A stretch of 64,000 bases of DNA, from the NCBI RefSeq assembly GCF_030316885.1, contig NZ_JASZYQ010000001.1, positions 496,001 through 560,000 of the forward strand, written 5' to 3'. The position numbers and the translations under genes were made by a program. The notes beneath the pieces were generated by a model that was not told the DNA's origin, did not search any database, and worked only from the letters and a program-made list of their open reading frames with translations. This DNA comes from Variovorax jilinensis. Its GTDB lineage: Bacteria > Pseudomonadota > Gammaproteobacteria > Burkholderiales > Burkholderiaceae_C. Positions 17,872-26,404 of this stretch are shown here, one piece after another (position 1 is the first letter of the stretch; each line of letters starts with the position of its first letter).

Positions 17872-19131
17872 ATGGCGACTACGGAACAGAAACAGACGAA
17901 CTTCGGCGTGCATTCGGAAGTGGGGCAGCTGCGCAAGGTCATGGTCTGCGCGCCGGGCCTGGCCCATTCGCGCCTGACGCCGAGCAACTGCGACCAGCTG
18001 CTGTTCGACGACGTGCTGTGGGTCGAGAACGCCAAGCGCGATCACTTCGACTTCGTCACCAAGATGCGAGATCGCGGCATCGAGGTGGTCGAGATGCACA
18101 ACCTGCTGGCCGAGACGGTGGCGGTGCCCGAGGGCAAGAAGTGGATCCTCGACAACCAGGTCGTGCCCAACCAGGTCGGCCTGGGCTTCATCGACGAGTT
18201 GCGCAGCTACCTCGAGGGGCTGGACAACCGCAAGCTGGCCGAGACGCTGATCGGCGGCCTGTCGACCAACGACTTTCCCGAATCGGTCGGCGGCAAGGCG
18301 CTGGCGGTCGTGCGCGAGGCGGCCGGCGCCACCGAATACCTGCTGCCACCGCTGCCCAACACGCTCTACACGCGCGACACCACCTGCTGGATCTACGGCG
18401 GCGTGACGCTGAACCCGCTCTACTGGCCCGCGCGTCACGAAGAGACCATCCTCACCACGGCGATCTACAAGTTCCACCCGGACTTCGCGGGCAAGGTCAA
18501 CGTCTGGTGGGGCGACCCGACCGAAGACCACGGCCTCGCCACGCTCGAGGGCGGCGACGTGATGCCCATCGGCAAGGGCAACGTGCTGATCGGCATGAGC
18601 GAACGCACCTCGCGCCAGGCCATCAGCCAGCTGGCCGCCACGCTGTTCAAGAAGGGCGCCGCCGAGCGCGTGATCGTGGCCGCGATGCCGAAGATCCGTG
18701 CCGCCATGCACCTGGACACCGTGTTCACCTTCGCCGACCGCGACTGCGTGCTGCTGGCGCCGGACTTCATGAACAAGACCACCACCTTCTCGTACCGTCC
18801 GAGCGACCACCCGAGCGGTGTCGAACTGCACGCCGAGAAGAAGCCCTTCGTCGATGTCGTGGCCGAGGCCCTGGGCTTCAAGAAGCTGCGCGTGGTCGAG
18901 GCCGGAGGCAGCGACTACCAGCGCGAGCGCACCCAGTGGGACAGCGGCGCGAACCTGGTCTGCGCGTCGCCGGGCGTGGTTTATGCGTACGATCGCAACA
19001 CCTACACCAACACGCTGCTGCGCAAGCAGGGCATCGAGGTGGTGACCATCGTCGGGGCCGAACTGGGCCGCGGACGCGGGGGCGGGCATTGCATGACCTG
19101 CCCGATCATTCGCGATCCGGTGGACTTCTGA
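17872..19131 (+). CDS. arcA: Arginine deiminase
   Basis: ArcA hydrolyses arginine to citrulline and ammonia, the first step of the arginine deiminase pathway. The 419-residue protein has the expected length and motifs: an N-terminal [23 protein letters not shown], the [10 protein letters not shown] segment with its catalytic His/Asp region, and the C-terminal [12 protein letters not shown] with nucleophile Cys407. It follows arcD by 52 nt. No arcB (ornithine carbamoyltransferase) or arcC (carbamate kinase) follows; an RND efflux operon begins 89 nt later. Energy yield from arginine would need those genes elsewhere, or the enzyme serves nitrogen release or acid resistance. Confidence 0.96.
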   Translation: MATTEQKQTNFGVHSEVGQLRKVMVCAPGLAHSRLTPSNCDQLLFDDVLWVENAKRDHFDFVTKMRDRGIEVVEMHNLLAETVAVPEGKKWILDNQVVPNQVGLGFIDELRSYLEGLDNRKLAETLIGGLSTNDFPESVGGKALAVVREAAGATEYLLPPLPNTLYTRDTTCWIYGGVTLNPLYWPARHEETILTTAIYKFHPDFAGKVNVWWGDPTEDHGLATLEGGDVMPIGKGNVLIGMSERTSRQAISQLAATLFKKGAAERVIVAAMPKIRAAMHLDTVFTFADRDCVLLAPDFMNKTTTFSYRPSDHPSGVELHAEKKPFVDVVAEALGFKKLRVVEAGGSDYQRERTQWDSGANLVCASPGVVYAYDRNTYTNTLLRKQGIEVVTIVGAELGRGRGGGHCMTCPIIRDPVDF

Positions 19132-19220
19132 CGCTGGTGCGGCCACGAGGCCGCGAGGCAATGGGCGGGCGGCCGCGAGGCGCCCGCGCGACGATCGATA
19201 CACAGAGAGGAAGACAGCCC

Positions 19221-20333
19221 GTGTCAATGACATTCGCTGCCCAACGCGTTGGTAGATGGCCCCGAACGGCGACTGTGCTCGCCCTTGCCGCAATGGTGAC
19301 CTTGTCGGCCTGCAGGCGCGCCGAGGAGGCACCGGCTCCCGAGATCCGCCCGGTCCGCGTCATGACCATCGAGCGCCGCACGGTCGGCGACACCGTCGCC
19401 CTCACCGGCCGCGTACAGGCCCAGAGCGAGGTCAACCAGTCCTTTCGCATCGACGGCCGGCTGACCGATCGGCTGGTCGACGTCGGCGACCGGGTCAAGC
19501 CGGGCCAGCTGCTGGCCAGGCTCGATCCGATGAACGAGGAAAGCAGCCTGCAGTCGGCGCGCGCGCAGCTGGCGGCCGCGCAGGCGCAGGGTGCCGAGGC
19601 CCGCAACATGTTCAACCGGATGCGCGACCTGCTGGCCGAGAACGCGGTCTCGCGGTCTTCGTTCGAACAGTCCGAGGCGATGCTCAAGGTCACGCAGTCG
19701 CAGATCAACTCGGCGCAGTCGCTGGTCGACATCGCGCAGAACCGCCTGAGCTACACCCGCCTGCTGTCCGACGTCGCGGGCATCGTCACGGCGCGCGGCG
19801 CCGAGCCCGGCGAGGTGGTGGGCGCCGGCCGCATGATCGTGCAGGTCGCCCGCGAAGGCGCCATCGATGCGGTGTTCGACGTCCCGGCCCAGGTCAAGGA
19901 CATCGCGCCCAGCAATCCCGACATCGTGGTCACGCTCGGCGGCGACCCCAGCGTCACGGCGGTGGGCAAGGTGCGCGAGGTCTCGCCGCGCGCCGATCCG
20001 GTCACCGGCACCTTTGCCGTGCGGGTGCGCCTGATCAATCCGCCTGCGGCCATGCGCCTGGGCAGCACGGTCACGGGCCGCATGAAGCTGACGACCGAGC
20101 CCTCGCTCGACATTCCTGCCAGCGCGCTGATGCGCTCGAACGGGCAGACCGCGGTCTGGATCGTGGACACCAAGGCCGGCACGGTCGCGCCCCGCAATGT
20201 CGATGTGCGCGCCTACGACTCGGCCCGCGTGCAGGTCACCAAGGGCCTGGTGCCGGGCGACGTGATCGTCACGGCGGGCGTGCAGGCGCTGCGGCCCGGC
20301 CAGAAGGTCCGCTGGCTCGAGGCCGCCAAGTGA
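19221..20333 (+). CDS. RND efflux periplasmic adaptor (membrane fusion protein), lipoprotein
   Basis: A 370-residue adaptor linking an inner-membrane RND pump to an outer-membrane channel. A lipobox LSAC places the lipidated Cys at about residue 31. The barrel-sandwich and alpha-hairpin domains follow (FRIDGRLTDRLVDVGDRVKP, then a coiled-coil of about 90 residues). The beta-barrel and membrane-proximal parts end with RPGQKVRWLE. The GTG at 19221 is chosen because the GAGG at 19207-19210 is better spaced to it than to the ATG at 19227. The stop overlaps the pump's GTG start by 4 nt. Substrates cannot be predicted. Confidence 0.9.
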   Translation: MSMTFAAQRVGRWPRTATVLALAAMVTLSACRRAEEAPAPEIRPVRVMTIERRTVGDTVALTGRVQAQSEVNQSFRIDGRLTDRLVDVGDRVKPGQLLARLDPMNEESSLQSARAQLAAAQAQGAEARNMFNRMRDLLAENAVSRSSFEQSEAMLKVTQSQINSAQSLVDIAQNRLSYTRLLSDVAGIVTARGAEPGEVVGAGRMIVQVAREGAIDAVFDVPAQVKDIAPSNPDIVVTLGGDPSVTAVGKVREVSPRADPVTGTFAVRVRLINPPAAMRLGSTVTGRMKLTTEPSLDIPASALMRSNGQTAVWIVDTKAGTVAPRNVDVRAYDSARVQVTKGLVPGDVIVTAGVQALRPGQKVRWLEAAK

Positions 20334-23300
20334 TCGGCCCGAACCTGTCGGAGTGGGCGCTCTCGAAGCGCTCGCTGGTGGTGTTCCTGATGCTCGTCGC
20401 CGTGGTGGCGGGCACCATCTCCTTCCTGCGGCTGGGCCGCGGCGAAGACCCTACCTTCACCTTCCGCACCATGATCGTGGCCGCGGGCTGGCCCGGCGCC
20501 ACGGTGGACGAAACCCTCTCGCAGGTCACCGAGCGGCTCGAGCGCACGCTGCAGGAGACCCATCACCTCGACCGCGTGCGCAGCTACACGACGGCCGGCC
20601 AGACCACGATCTTCGTCGACCTCAAGCAGTCGACCCCGCCCGGCGAGGTGGCCGACATCTGGTACCAGGTGCGCAAGAACGTCGGCGACATGCGCCAGAC
20701 CCTGCCCCAGGGCGTGGTGGGGCCGTTCTTCAACGACGACTTCGGCAGCACCTTCGGCATCATCTACGGCTTCACGGCCGACGGCTATTCGTTCCGTGAG
20801 CTGCGCGACCAGGTCGAGTCGATCCGCTCGCGGCTGCTGCAGGTGCCCGACGTCTCGAAGATCGAGGTGCTGGGCGCGCAGGACGAGCAGATCTTCATCG
20901 AGTTCTCGCCCGAGCGCCTGGCCGGCCTCAGGCTCGACTACGGCGCGATCGTGCAGGCGCTGCAGGCCCAGAACGTGATCCGCCCGGCGGGCACGCTGCA
21001 CACCGGACAGGAACGCCTGTTCATGCGCGTGACCGGTGCCTTCGATTCGGAACGCGACATCGAGAAGGTCAACCTCGTGCTGGGCGGGCGCAACATCCGC
21101 CTGGGCGACATCGCCACGGTGCGGCGCGGCTTCAGCGATCCGCCGCAACCGATGTTCCGCGTCGACGGCAAGCCCGCCATCGGCCTCGCGATCGCGATGC
21201 GGGACGCCGGCGACATCCTCGCGCTGGGCAAGAACGTCAAGACCTTGATGGCCGATGTCACGGCCAACCTGCCGCACGGCATCGAGCCCACGCTGGTGGC
21301 CGACCAAGCGGTGACGGTCGACGTCGCGATCAACGACTTCATGGCCTCGCTGTGGCAGGCCATCGCGATCATCCTGGTCTGCAGCTTCGTGAGCCTGGGC
21401 GTGCGCCCGGGCGCGGTGGTCGCGCTGTCGATCCCGCTCACGCTCGCGATCGTCTTCGCGGTCATGGATCTGGTAGACATCGACCTGCACCGGGTGTCTC
21501 TGGGGGCGCTGATCATCGCGCTGACGCTGCTGGTCGACGACGCCATGACCACGGTCGATGCCATGCTGAACCGGCTGGCGGCCGGCGACACCAAGGACCA
21601 GGCCGCGACCTTCGCCTACCGCACCCTGGCGGCGCCGATGCTCATCGGCACGCTGGTGTCGATATCGAGCTTCGTGCCGATCGGCTTCGCGCGAAGCTCG
21701 GCCGGCGAATACACCTTCTCGATCTTTGCGGTCGTGGCCATCGCGCTGATCGTCTCCTGGCTCGGCGCCGTGATCTTCGCGCCGCTGGTCGGCAAGGCGC
21801 TGCTCAAGGCGCCCAAGCCCGGCGCCGTGGTCAAGCCGAGCAGGTTCCTGAATGCGTTCAGCAGCTTCCTCTCCGCCGCGATCCGCGCCAGGTGGCTCAC
21901 GATCGGGCTCACGCTGGCGGCCTTCGTGGTCTCGATGTTCCTGGTGCGCTACGTGCCGCAGCAGTTCTTCCCGGCCTCGGACCGGCCCGAGCTCACGGTC
22001 GACCTGACCCTGCGGCAGAACGCCTCCATCCACGCCACCGAGGAAGAGACCAAGCGCTTCGAGAAGCTGCTCGAGGGCGATCCGGACGTCGATCACTTCA
22101 GCACCTATGTCGGCCGCGGTGCGGTGCGCTTCATCCTCACGCTCAACGCGCAGCTGGCCAACCCCTTCTTCGCGCAGGTGATCGTGGTCGCCAAGGATCT
22201 CGAGGCGCGCGACCGGCTCCAGGTCAAGCTCGAGAAGGCGCTGGCCGAGCAGTTCCCCGACATCGTGGCGCGCATCTCGCCGCTCGAGCTCGGCCCGCCC
22301 GTCGGCTGGCCGCTGCAGTACCGCGTGATGGGTCCGAACAACGACGAGGTGCGCCGCATCTCGCTCCAGGTGGCCGACATCCTGGGCTCGGATCCGAAGG
22401 CAAGGCACATCAACTTCGACTGGATGGAGCCGGCGCGGCAGATCAAGATCCGCATCAACCAGGACGAGGCGCGTCAGCTCGGCATCAGCACCGCGGCGCT
22501 GGCCGGCATCATGAACGCCACCATCACCGGCATGCCGGTGACGCAGGTGCGCGACGACATCTACCTGGTCAACGTGGTGGCGCGCGCGAGCTCCGGCGAG
22601 CCGCTGTCGCTGCAGACGCTCAGTACGCTCCAGGTGCCGACCGCCAGCGGACGCATGGTGCCGCTGAACCAGTTCGCGACCTTCGCGGAAGAGCAGGAGT
22701 CGCCGCTGATCTGGCGCCGCAACCGCGTGCCCACGCTCACGGTGCGCGCGGACGTGGTCGCCGGCGCGCTGCCCGACACCGTGGTCGAGGCGCTGGCGCC
22801 GAAGTTCGCAGAGCTCAATGCCAAGCTGCCCAAGGGCTACAAGGTCGAGACCGGCGGGCTGTTCGAGGAAAGTGCCGAATCGAGCGCCTCGGTGTTCGCG
22901 GTGGTGCCGCTCATGATCGTGCTGATGCTGCTGAGCATGATGATCCTGCTCGGCAGCTTCCGCCGGCTCGCGATGGTGGTGTGCGTGATGCCGCTGGGCC
23001 TGATCGGCGTGGTGCTCTCGCTGCTGATCTTCGACCGGCCGCTGGGCTTCGTCGCCATCCTCGGGATCCTGGCGCTGATCGGCATGATCGCCAAGAACGG
23101 CGTGATCCTGATCGTGCAGATCGAGACCAACCGTGCCGAGGGCATGAACGTGTTCGATGCCGTCGTCTCGTCGGCCACCTCGCGCATGCGGCCGATGATG
23201 CTGACCTCGATCTCGACGGTGCTGGGGCTGATCCCTATCGCGCCCACGGTGTTCTGGGGGTCGATGGCCTTCGCGATCATGGGGGGCCTGCTGGTCGCGA

Positions 23301-23395
23301 CCGCGCTCACGCTGATCTTCCTGCCGGCGCTCTACGTGCTGGTGTTCGGCCGCGAGAAGCCGACGCCGCCCGCCGACGCCATCGCGGCGGCCTGA
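20330..23395 (+). CDS. RND efflux pump permease (HAE-1/AcrB-like)
   Basis: A 1021-residue proton-driven RND transporter with the internally duplicated layout of twelve membrane helices and two large periplasmic loops. The proton-relay aspartates are present in LTLLVDDAMTTVDAML (D403/D404). The matching lysine is in the second half (LIGMIAKNGVILIVQIE). It starts with GTG overlapping the adaptor stop (GTGA). The outer-membrane factor is not next in line: the pump is followed at 30 nt by an unknown membrane protein and a Mrp antiporter operon, and the channel gene comes only at 29590. Drug, dye or solvent export is likely, but the substrate is unknown. Confidence 0.94.
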   Translation: MIGPNLSEWALSKRSLVVFLMLVAVVAGTISFLRLGRGEDPTFTFRTMIVAAGWPGATVDETLSQVTERLERTLQETHHLDRVRSYTTAGQTTIFVDLKQSTPPGEVADIWYQVRKNVGDMRQTLPQGVVGPFFNDDFGSTFGIIYGFTADGYSFRELRDQVESIRSRLLQVPDVSKIEVLGAQDEQIFIEFSPERLAGLRLDYGAIVQALQAQNVIRPAGTLHTGQERLFMRVTGAFDSERDIEKVNLVLGGRNIRLGDIATVRRGFSDPPQPMFRVDGKPAIGLAIAMRDAGDILALGKNVKTLMADVTANLPHGIEPTLVADQAVTVDVAINDFMASLWQAIAIILVCSFVSLGVRPGAVVALSIPLTLAIVFAVMDLVDIDLHRVSLGALIIALTLLVDDAMTTVDAMLNRLAAGDTKDQAATFAYRTLAAPMLIGTLVSISSFVPIGFARSSAGEYTFSIFAVVAIALIVSWLGAVIFAPLVGKALLKAPKPGAVVKPSRFLNAFSSFLSAAIRARWLTIGLTLAAFVVSMFLVRYVPQQFFPASDRPELTVDLTLRQNASIHATEEETKRFEKLLEGDPDVDHFSTYVGRGAVRFILTLNAQLANPFFAQVIVVAKDLEARDRLQVKLEKALAEQFPDIVARISPLELGPPVGWPLQYRVMGPNNDEVRRISLQVADILGSDPKARHINFDWMEPARQIKIRINQDEARQLGISTAALAGIMNATITGMPVTQVRDDIYLVNVVARASSGEPLSLQTLSTLQVPTASGRMVPLNQFATFAEEQESPLIWRRNRVPTLTVRADVVAGALPDTVVEALAPKFAELNAKLPKGYKVETGGLFEESAESSASVFAVVPLMIVLMLLSMMILLGSFRRLAMVVCVMPLGLIGVVLSLLIFDRPLGFVAILGILALIGMIAKNGVILIVQIETNRAEGMNVFDAVVSSATSRMRPMMLTSISTVLGLIPIAPTVFWGSMAFAIMGGLLVATALTLIFLPALYVLVFGREKPTPPADAIAAA

Positions 23396-23425
23396 GCGGC
23401 CGCAAGTCTCCGGTCGTCGACGCGC

Positions 23426-24031
23426 ATGCAGGCCTCTCCTTCGAGCACCCCGACGGGCACCGCGGCGCCTGCGGGCCGCGACGGGCCGGCGGTGCTCGAG
23501 CTGCATGTCGGCGAACTGCGCCAGCTCTTCAATTCGATGGACCCGGCGCCATTCCGCGAGCGCGACCTCGATGCCAAGGCCCAGGCCTACATCGTCGACT
23601 GGGCGCAGGAGCTGCCACCCCATCGGCCGCTGCAGCTGGTGGTGCACCTCGACGCGCAGGACCCGACGGCGGCAGATGCCGCGATGCTCGAGGAAGCGGT
23701 CGACGAATACTTCCGCCAGCGTGCGCTCGCGACCCGACGCAGCCTGCGCAAGCTGTTTCGGACCGGACGCTTCAGCCTGCTGATCGGCGTGCTGTTCGTG
23801 GGCGCTGCCGCCATCGTCGGCGAATCGATCGCGAGCTTCGTGAGCAAGGGCCGCTATGCGACGCTGATCCACGAGAGCGTCGTGATCGGCGCCTGGGTGG
23901 CCCTGTGGCGGCCGATGGAAATCTTCCTCTACGACTGGTGGCCGGTGCGCGCCGAGGCCCGGCTCTATGAACGCCTGAGCCGCCTGCAGGTGCGCCTGCG
24001 CGGCGTGGCGCAGGCCGGAGGTGCGGCATGA
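23426..24031 (+). CDS. Unknown two-helix membrane protein at the head of the Mrp operon
   Basis: A 201-residue protein I cannot assign to a family. The first 105 residues are soluble and acidic (VLELHVGELRQLFNSMDPAP, then DDs and Es around QLVVHLDAQDPTAADAAMLE). A basic stretch RRSLRKLFRTGRF precedes two hydrophobic segments (about 116-135 and 148-163), and a charged helical tail follows. Its stop overlaps the start of mrpE by 4 nt (ATGA), so it is translated with the antiporter. It could be a regulatory or assembly subunit of the antiporter or a link to the pump. It lies 30 nt after the RND permease. Confidence 0.75.
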   Translation: MQASPSSTPTGTAAPAGRDGPAVLELHVGELRQLFNSMDPAPFRERDLDAKAQAYIVDWAQELPPHRPLQLVVHLDAQDPTAADAAMLEEAVDEYFRQRALATRRSLRKLFRTGRFSLLIGVLFVGAAAIVGESIASFVSKGRYATLIHESVVIGAWVALWRPMEIFLYDWWPVRAEARLYERLSRLQVRLRGVAQAGGAA

Positions 24032-24510
24032 AGTCGGCCGCCGTCGCGCGCGCGCTGATGTTCCTCGCGCTCTGGCTGGTCCTGATGCCGAGCCTGAAGC
24101 TGGCCGACCTGGCATTCGGCCTGGTTGCGGCCGCGATCGCCACCGGCACCAGCCTGCGCCTTCTGCCACCCGCCAGCGGTCAGGTCCGGCTGCGCGCCCT
24201 GCTGGTTTTCGTGCCGCACTTCGTCTGGCAGTCGGTGCGCGCCGGCATCGACGTCGCGCGCCGCGCCTTCGATCCGGCGCTGCCGATGAAGCCGGGCTTC
24301 GTGTTCTGCCGGGTCGGCTTCGCGCCCGGGCTCGCGCGCAACGAGTTCGCCTCGATCATGAGCCTGCTGCCGGGCTCGGTGCCGGCCGGCGAGACGGAGG
24401 AAGGCATCCTCTACCACTGCCTGGACACCGACGTGCCGGTGGCTGCCCAGATGGCCGAGGAAGAAGCCCTGGTGCGCCGGCTGCTGGTCGAGGGCAAGAG
24501 CCATGTCTAG
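24028..24510 (+). CDS. mrpE: Mrp-type Na+/H+ antiporter subunit E
   Basis: A 160-residue MrpE/MnhE family subunit. Two hydrophobic segments near the N-terminus (ALMFLALWLVLMPSLKLADL) are followed by a cytoplasmic domain. The conserved SLLPGSVPAG is in its second half. MrpE is needed for full activity of the multi-subunit antiporter, which exchanges Na+ or other monovalent cations for protons across the inner membrane. It overlaps the unknown gene upstream by 4 nt and mrpF by 8 nt. Length is normal. Confidence 0.92.
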   Translation: MKSAAVARALMFLALWLVLMPSLKLADLAFGLVAAAIATGTSLRLLPPASGQVRLRALLVFVPHFVWQSVRAGIDVARRAFDPALPMKPGFVFCRVGFAPGLARNEFASIMSLLPGSVPAGETEEGILYHCLDTDVPVAAQMAEEEALVRRLLVEGKSHV

Positions 24511-24796
24511 CTTCCTGCTCGCCGCGACGGCGATCGTGCTCGCGCTGGTCGCGGTCGGCCTGGTCTGCGTGCTGCGCGGCCCTTCGAATGCCGATCGAAT
24601 GATGGCCACGCAGCTGTTCGGCACCGGCGGCATCGCGGCCTTCCTGCTGCTGGGCGCCTCCCACGGCGACATCGGCGCCGTGATCGACGTGGCGCTGATC
24701 CTCGCGCTGCTGGCTGCCTTTGCCGCCATCGCCTTCGTCAAGGCCGGCACCGCCGCAAGCGCGGAAGCAGACGAGATCGAGGGGCGCGGCAAATGA
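24503..24796 (+). CDS. mrpF: Mrp-type antiporter subunit F
   Basis: A 97-residue three-helix membrane protein of the MrpF/PhaF family. It has the family core VLRGPSNADRMMATQLFGTG and a following acidic membrane helix (HGDIGAVIDVALILALLAA), whose Asp residues are thought to lie on the ion path. It ends with a short charged tail. It overlaps mrpE by 8 nt and mrpG by 4 nt. Confidence 0.92.
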   Translation: MSSFLLAATAIVLALVAVGLVCVLRGPSNADRMMATQLFGTGGIAAFLLLGASHGDIGAVIDVALILALLAAFAAIAFVKAGTAASAEADEIEGRGK

Positions 24797-25095
24797 GGCT
24801 CGCGCTCGACCTCTTCAGCATCGTCGCGGTCTGCGCCGGCGTGATCTTCTTTCTGGCCGGCACGGTCGGCCTGCTGCGCTTTCCCGATACCTTCACGCGG
24901 CTGCATGCGCTGACCAAGGCCGACAACCTCGGGCTTGGCCTGGTGGTGCTGGGTCTGCTGCCGCAGGTCGGAAGTGCCGGCGCGGCGCTCAAGCTGATCC
25001 TGATCTGGCTCCTGGTGCTGCTCGCCTCGGCCGTGGTCTCGCAGCTCATCGCGCGCGCCATTCCGCGTGCACCACGCGACGGATCGAAGCCATGA
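24793..25095 (+). CDS. mrpG: Mrp-type antiporter subunit G
   Basis: A 100-residue membrane protein of the MrpG/PhaG family with three hydrophobic helices. It has the characteristic VGLLRFPDTFTRLHALTKAD, followed by NLGLGLVVLGLL. MrpG is one of the small subunits that complete the antiporter. The ATG overlaps the mrpF stop by 4 nt, and the stop overlaps the next start by 4 nt, so E, F and G are tightly coupled. Confidence 0.92.
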   Translation: MRLALDLFSIVAVCAGVIFFLAGTVGLLRFPDTFTRLHALTKADNLGLGLVVLGLLPQVGSAGAALKLILIWLLVLLASAVVSQLIARAIPRAPRDGSKP

Positions 25096-26036
25096 CGCTG
25101 GCGCTCAACATCGCGCTGGCGGCCCTGTTCCTCTCGCTCGCGGTCTGGACCATCGCGGCGCGCGACACCTTCGCGGCCGTGGCCGGCTTCATTCCCTACG
25201 GCCTGCTCATGACGCTGGTCTGGCTGCAGCTGTCGGCCATCGACGTCGCGATGACCGAGGCCGCGATCGGCGCCGGCCTGACCGGCGCGCTGCTGATCGG
25301 CGCCGCCGCGCGGCTGCGCCGCACCGAGGCCGCGGCGCAGGCCGAACGGCCCGGCCCGGGCGTGCGGGTGCTGGCGGCGCTGCTGGCGGCGGCAGTGGCG
25401 GCCCTCATCGCGGCCTGCGTGCTGCTGCTGCCCGATCCCGGCCCCTCGTTGGCGCCCGAGGTCGCACGCAACATCGCATCCACCGGGGTCGGCAACCCGA
25501 TCACCGCGGTGCTGCTGGCCTTCCGCGCCATGGACACGCTGCTCGAAGCGGTGGTGCTGCTGTTCGCGCTGATCGGCATCTGGTCGCTGGCGCCCGACCG
25601 CTTCTGGGGTGGCCGGCCCGGTCCGGCGCCGCTGGCCGATCCGAACGGCATCCTGGCGTATCTGGCACGTGTACTGCCACCGATCGGCATCGTGGTCGGC
25701 ATCTACATCCTGTGGGTCGGCGCCGACCATCCGGGTGGCAAGTTCCAGGGCGCCACCGTGCTGGCCGCGATGTGGCTGCTGGTGATGATGGCCGGCCTGC
25801 GCGATGCGCCAGCCGTGAGCCGGCGCTGGCTGCGCGTGGCACTGGTCGCGGGGCCCGTGGTGTTCATCGCGATCGGCGCGCTGGGCATCTGGATGGCTGG
25901 CGCGTTCCTGGCCTATCCGGACGGCCTGGCCAAGCCGCTGATCGTCGTGATCGAGGTCGCGCTGATGCCCTCGCTCGCGATCACGCTGGCGCTGCTGCTG
26001 GCCGGTGCGCCGACGCGCGAGGAAGGCCCCCGATGA
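25092..26036 (+). CDS. mrpB: Fused DUF4040 (MrpA C-terminal-like) and MrpB domain subunit
   Basis: A 314-residue membrane protein joining two modules normally found at the MrpA C-terminus and in MrpB. The N-terminal part (about 1-80) has the DUF4040 signature AIDVAMTEAAIGAGLTGALL. The middle is hydrophobic. The C-terminal part (about 190-314) is MnhB-like, with ILWVGADHPGGKFQGATVLA. The NuoL-like half of MrpA is not attached; the last gene of the operon probably supplies it. Overlaps of 4 nt occur on both sides. Confidence 0.88.
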   Translation: MTLALNIALAALFLSLAVWTIAARDTFAAVAGFIPYGLLMTLVWLQLSAIDVAMTEAAIGAGLTGALLIGAAARLRRTEAAAQAERPGPGVRVLAALLAAAVAALIAACVLLLPDPGPSLAPEVARNIASTGVGNPITAVLLAFRAMDTLLEAVVLLFALIGIWSLAPDRFWGGRPGPAPLADPNGILAYLARVLPPIGIVVGIYILWVGADHPGGKFQGATVLAAMWLLVMMAGLRDAPAVSRRWLRVALVAGPVVFIAIGALGIWMAGAFLAYPDGLAKPLIVVIEVALMPSLAITLALLLAGAPTREEGPR

Positions 26037-26404
26037 CCCCGACCACCCTGTTCGGCCTCTGCGCCGCGGTGCTCGTGGGCCTCGGCATCTACGGCCTGAT
26101 CGTCAATCCGCAGCCGCTGCGCAAGATCCTCGCCTTCAACCTGATCGGCAACGGCATCTTCCTGGTCTGCGCGGTCATCGCGCGCCGTGGCGCCGCGGCC
26201 GGCATGGAGGGCGACCCGGTGCCGCAGGCCCTGCTGATCACGGCCATCGTGGTGGCCTTCGCGGCTTCGGCGCTGGCGGTGGCGCTCGTGCTGCGGCTGG
26301 TCGAGGAGACCGGATCGGGCTCGCTCTCGGCCGAAGGCGGCAAGGGCGCAACGGGCGGCGAGGCCGGCGCGGCCCGCGCGCAGCCCGTGGACGGAGCCGC
26401 CTGA
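26033..26404 (+). CDS. mrpC: Mrp-type antiporter subunit C (NuoK-like)
   Basis: A 123-residue subunit homologous to NuoK of complex I, with three membrane helices. It contains KILAFNLIGNGIFLVCAVIA and DPVPQALLITAIVVAFAASA, the latter being the conserved MrpC/NuoK stretch. A Gly/Glu-rich tail of about 30 residues follows the last helix. It overlaps the B subunit by 4 nt, and its TGA shares its last A with the mrpD start. Confidence 0.93.
   Translation: MTPTTLFGLCAAVLVGLGIYGLIVNPQPLRKILAFNLIGNGIFLVCAVIARRGAAAGMEGDPVPQALLITAIVVAFAASALAVALVLRLVEETGSGSLSAEGGKGATGGEAGAARAQPVDGAA

Noticed and set aside
20213..24169. Minus-strand open frame of about 1300 codons opposite the RND pump
   Set aside because: Low-complexity His/Arg/Gln/Asp composition mirrors the RND permease codons. 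No start signal or known domain; shadow of a real gene.
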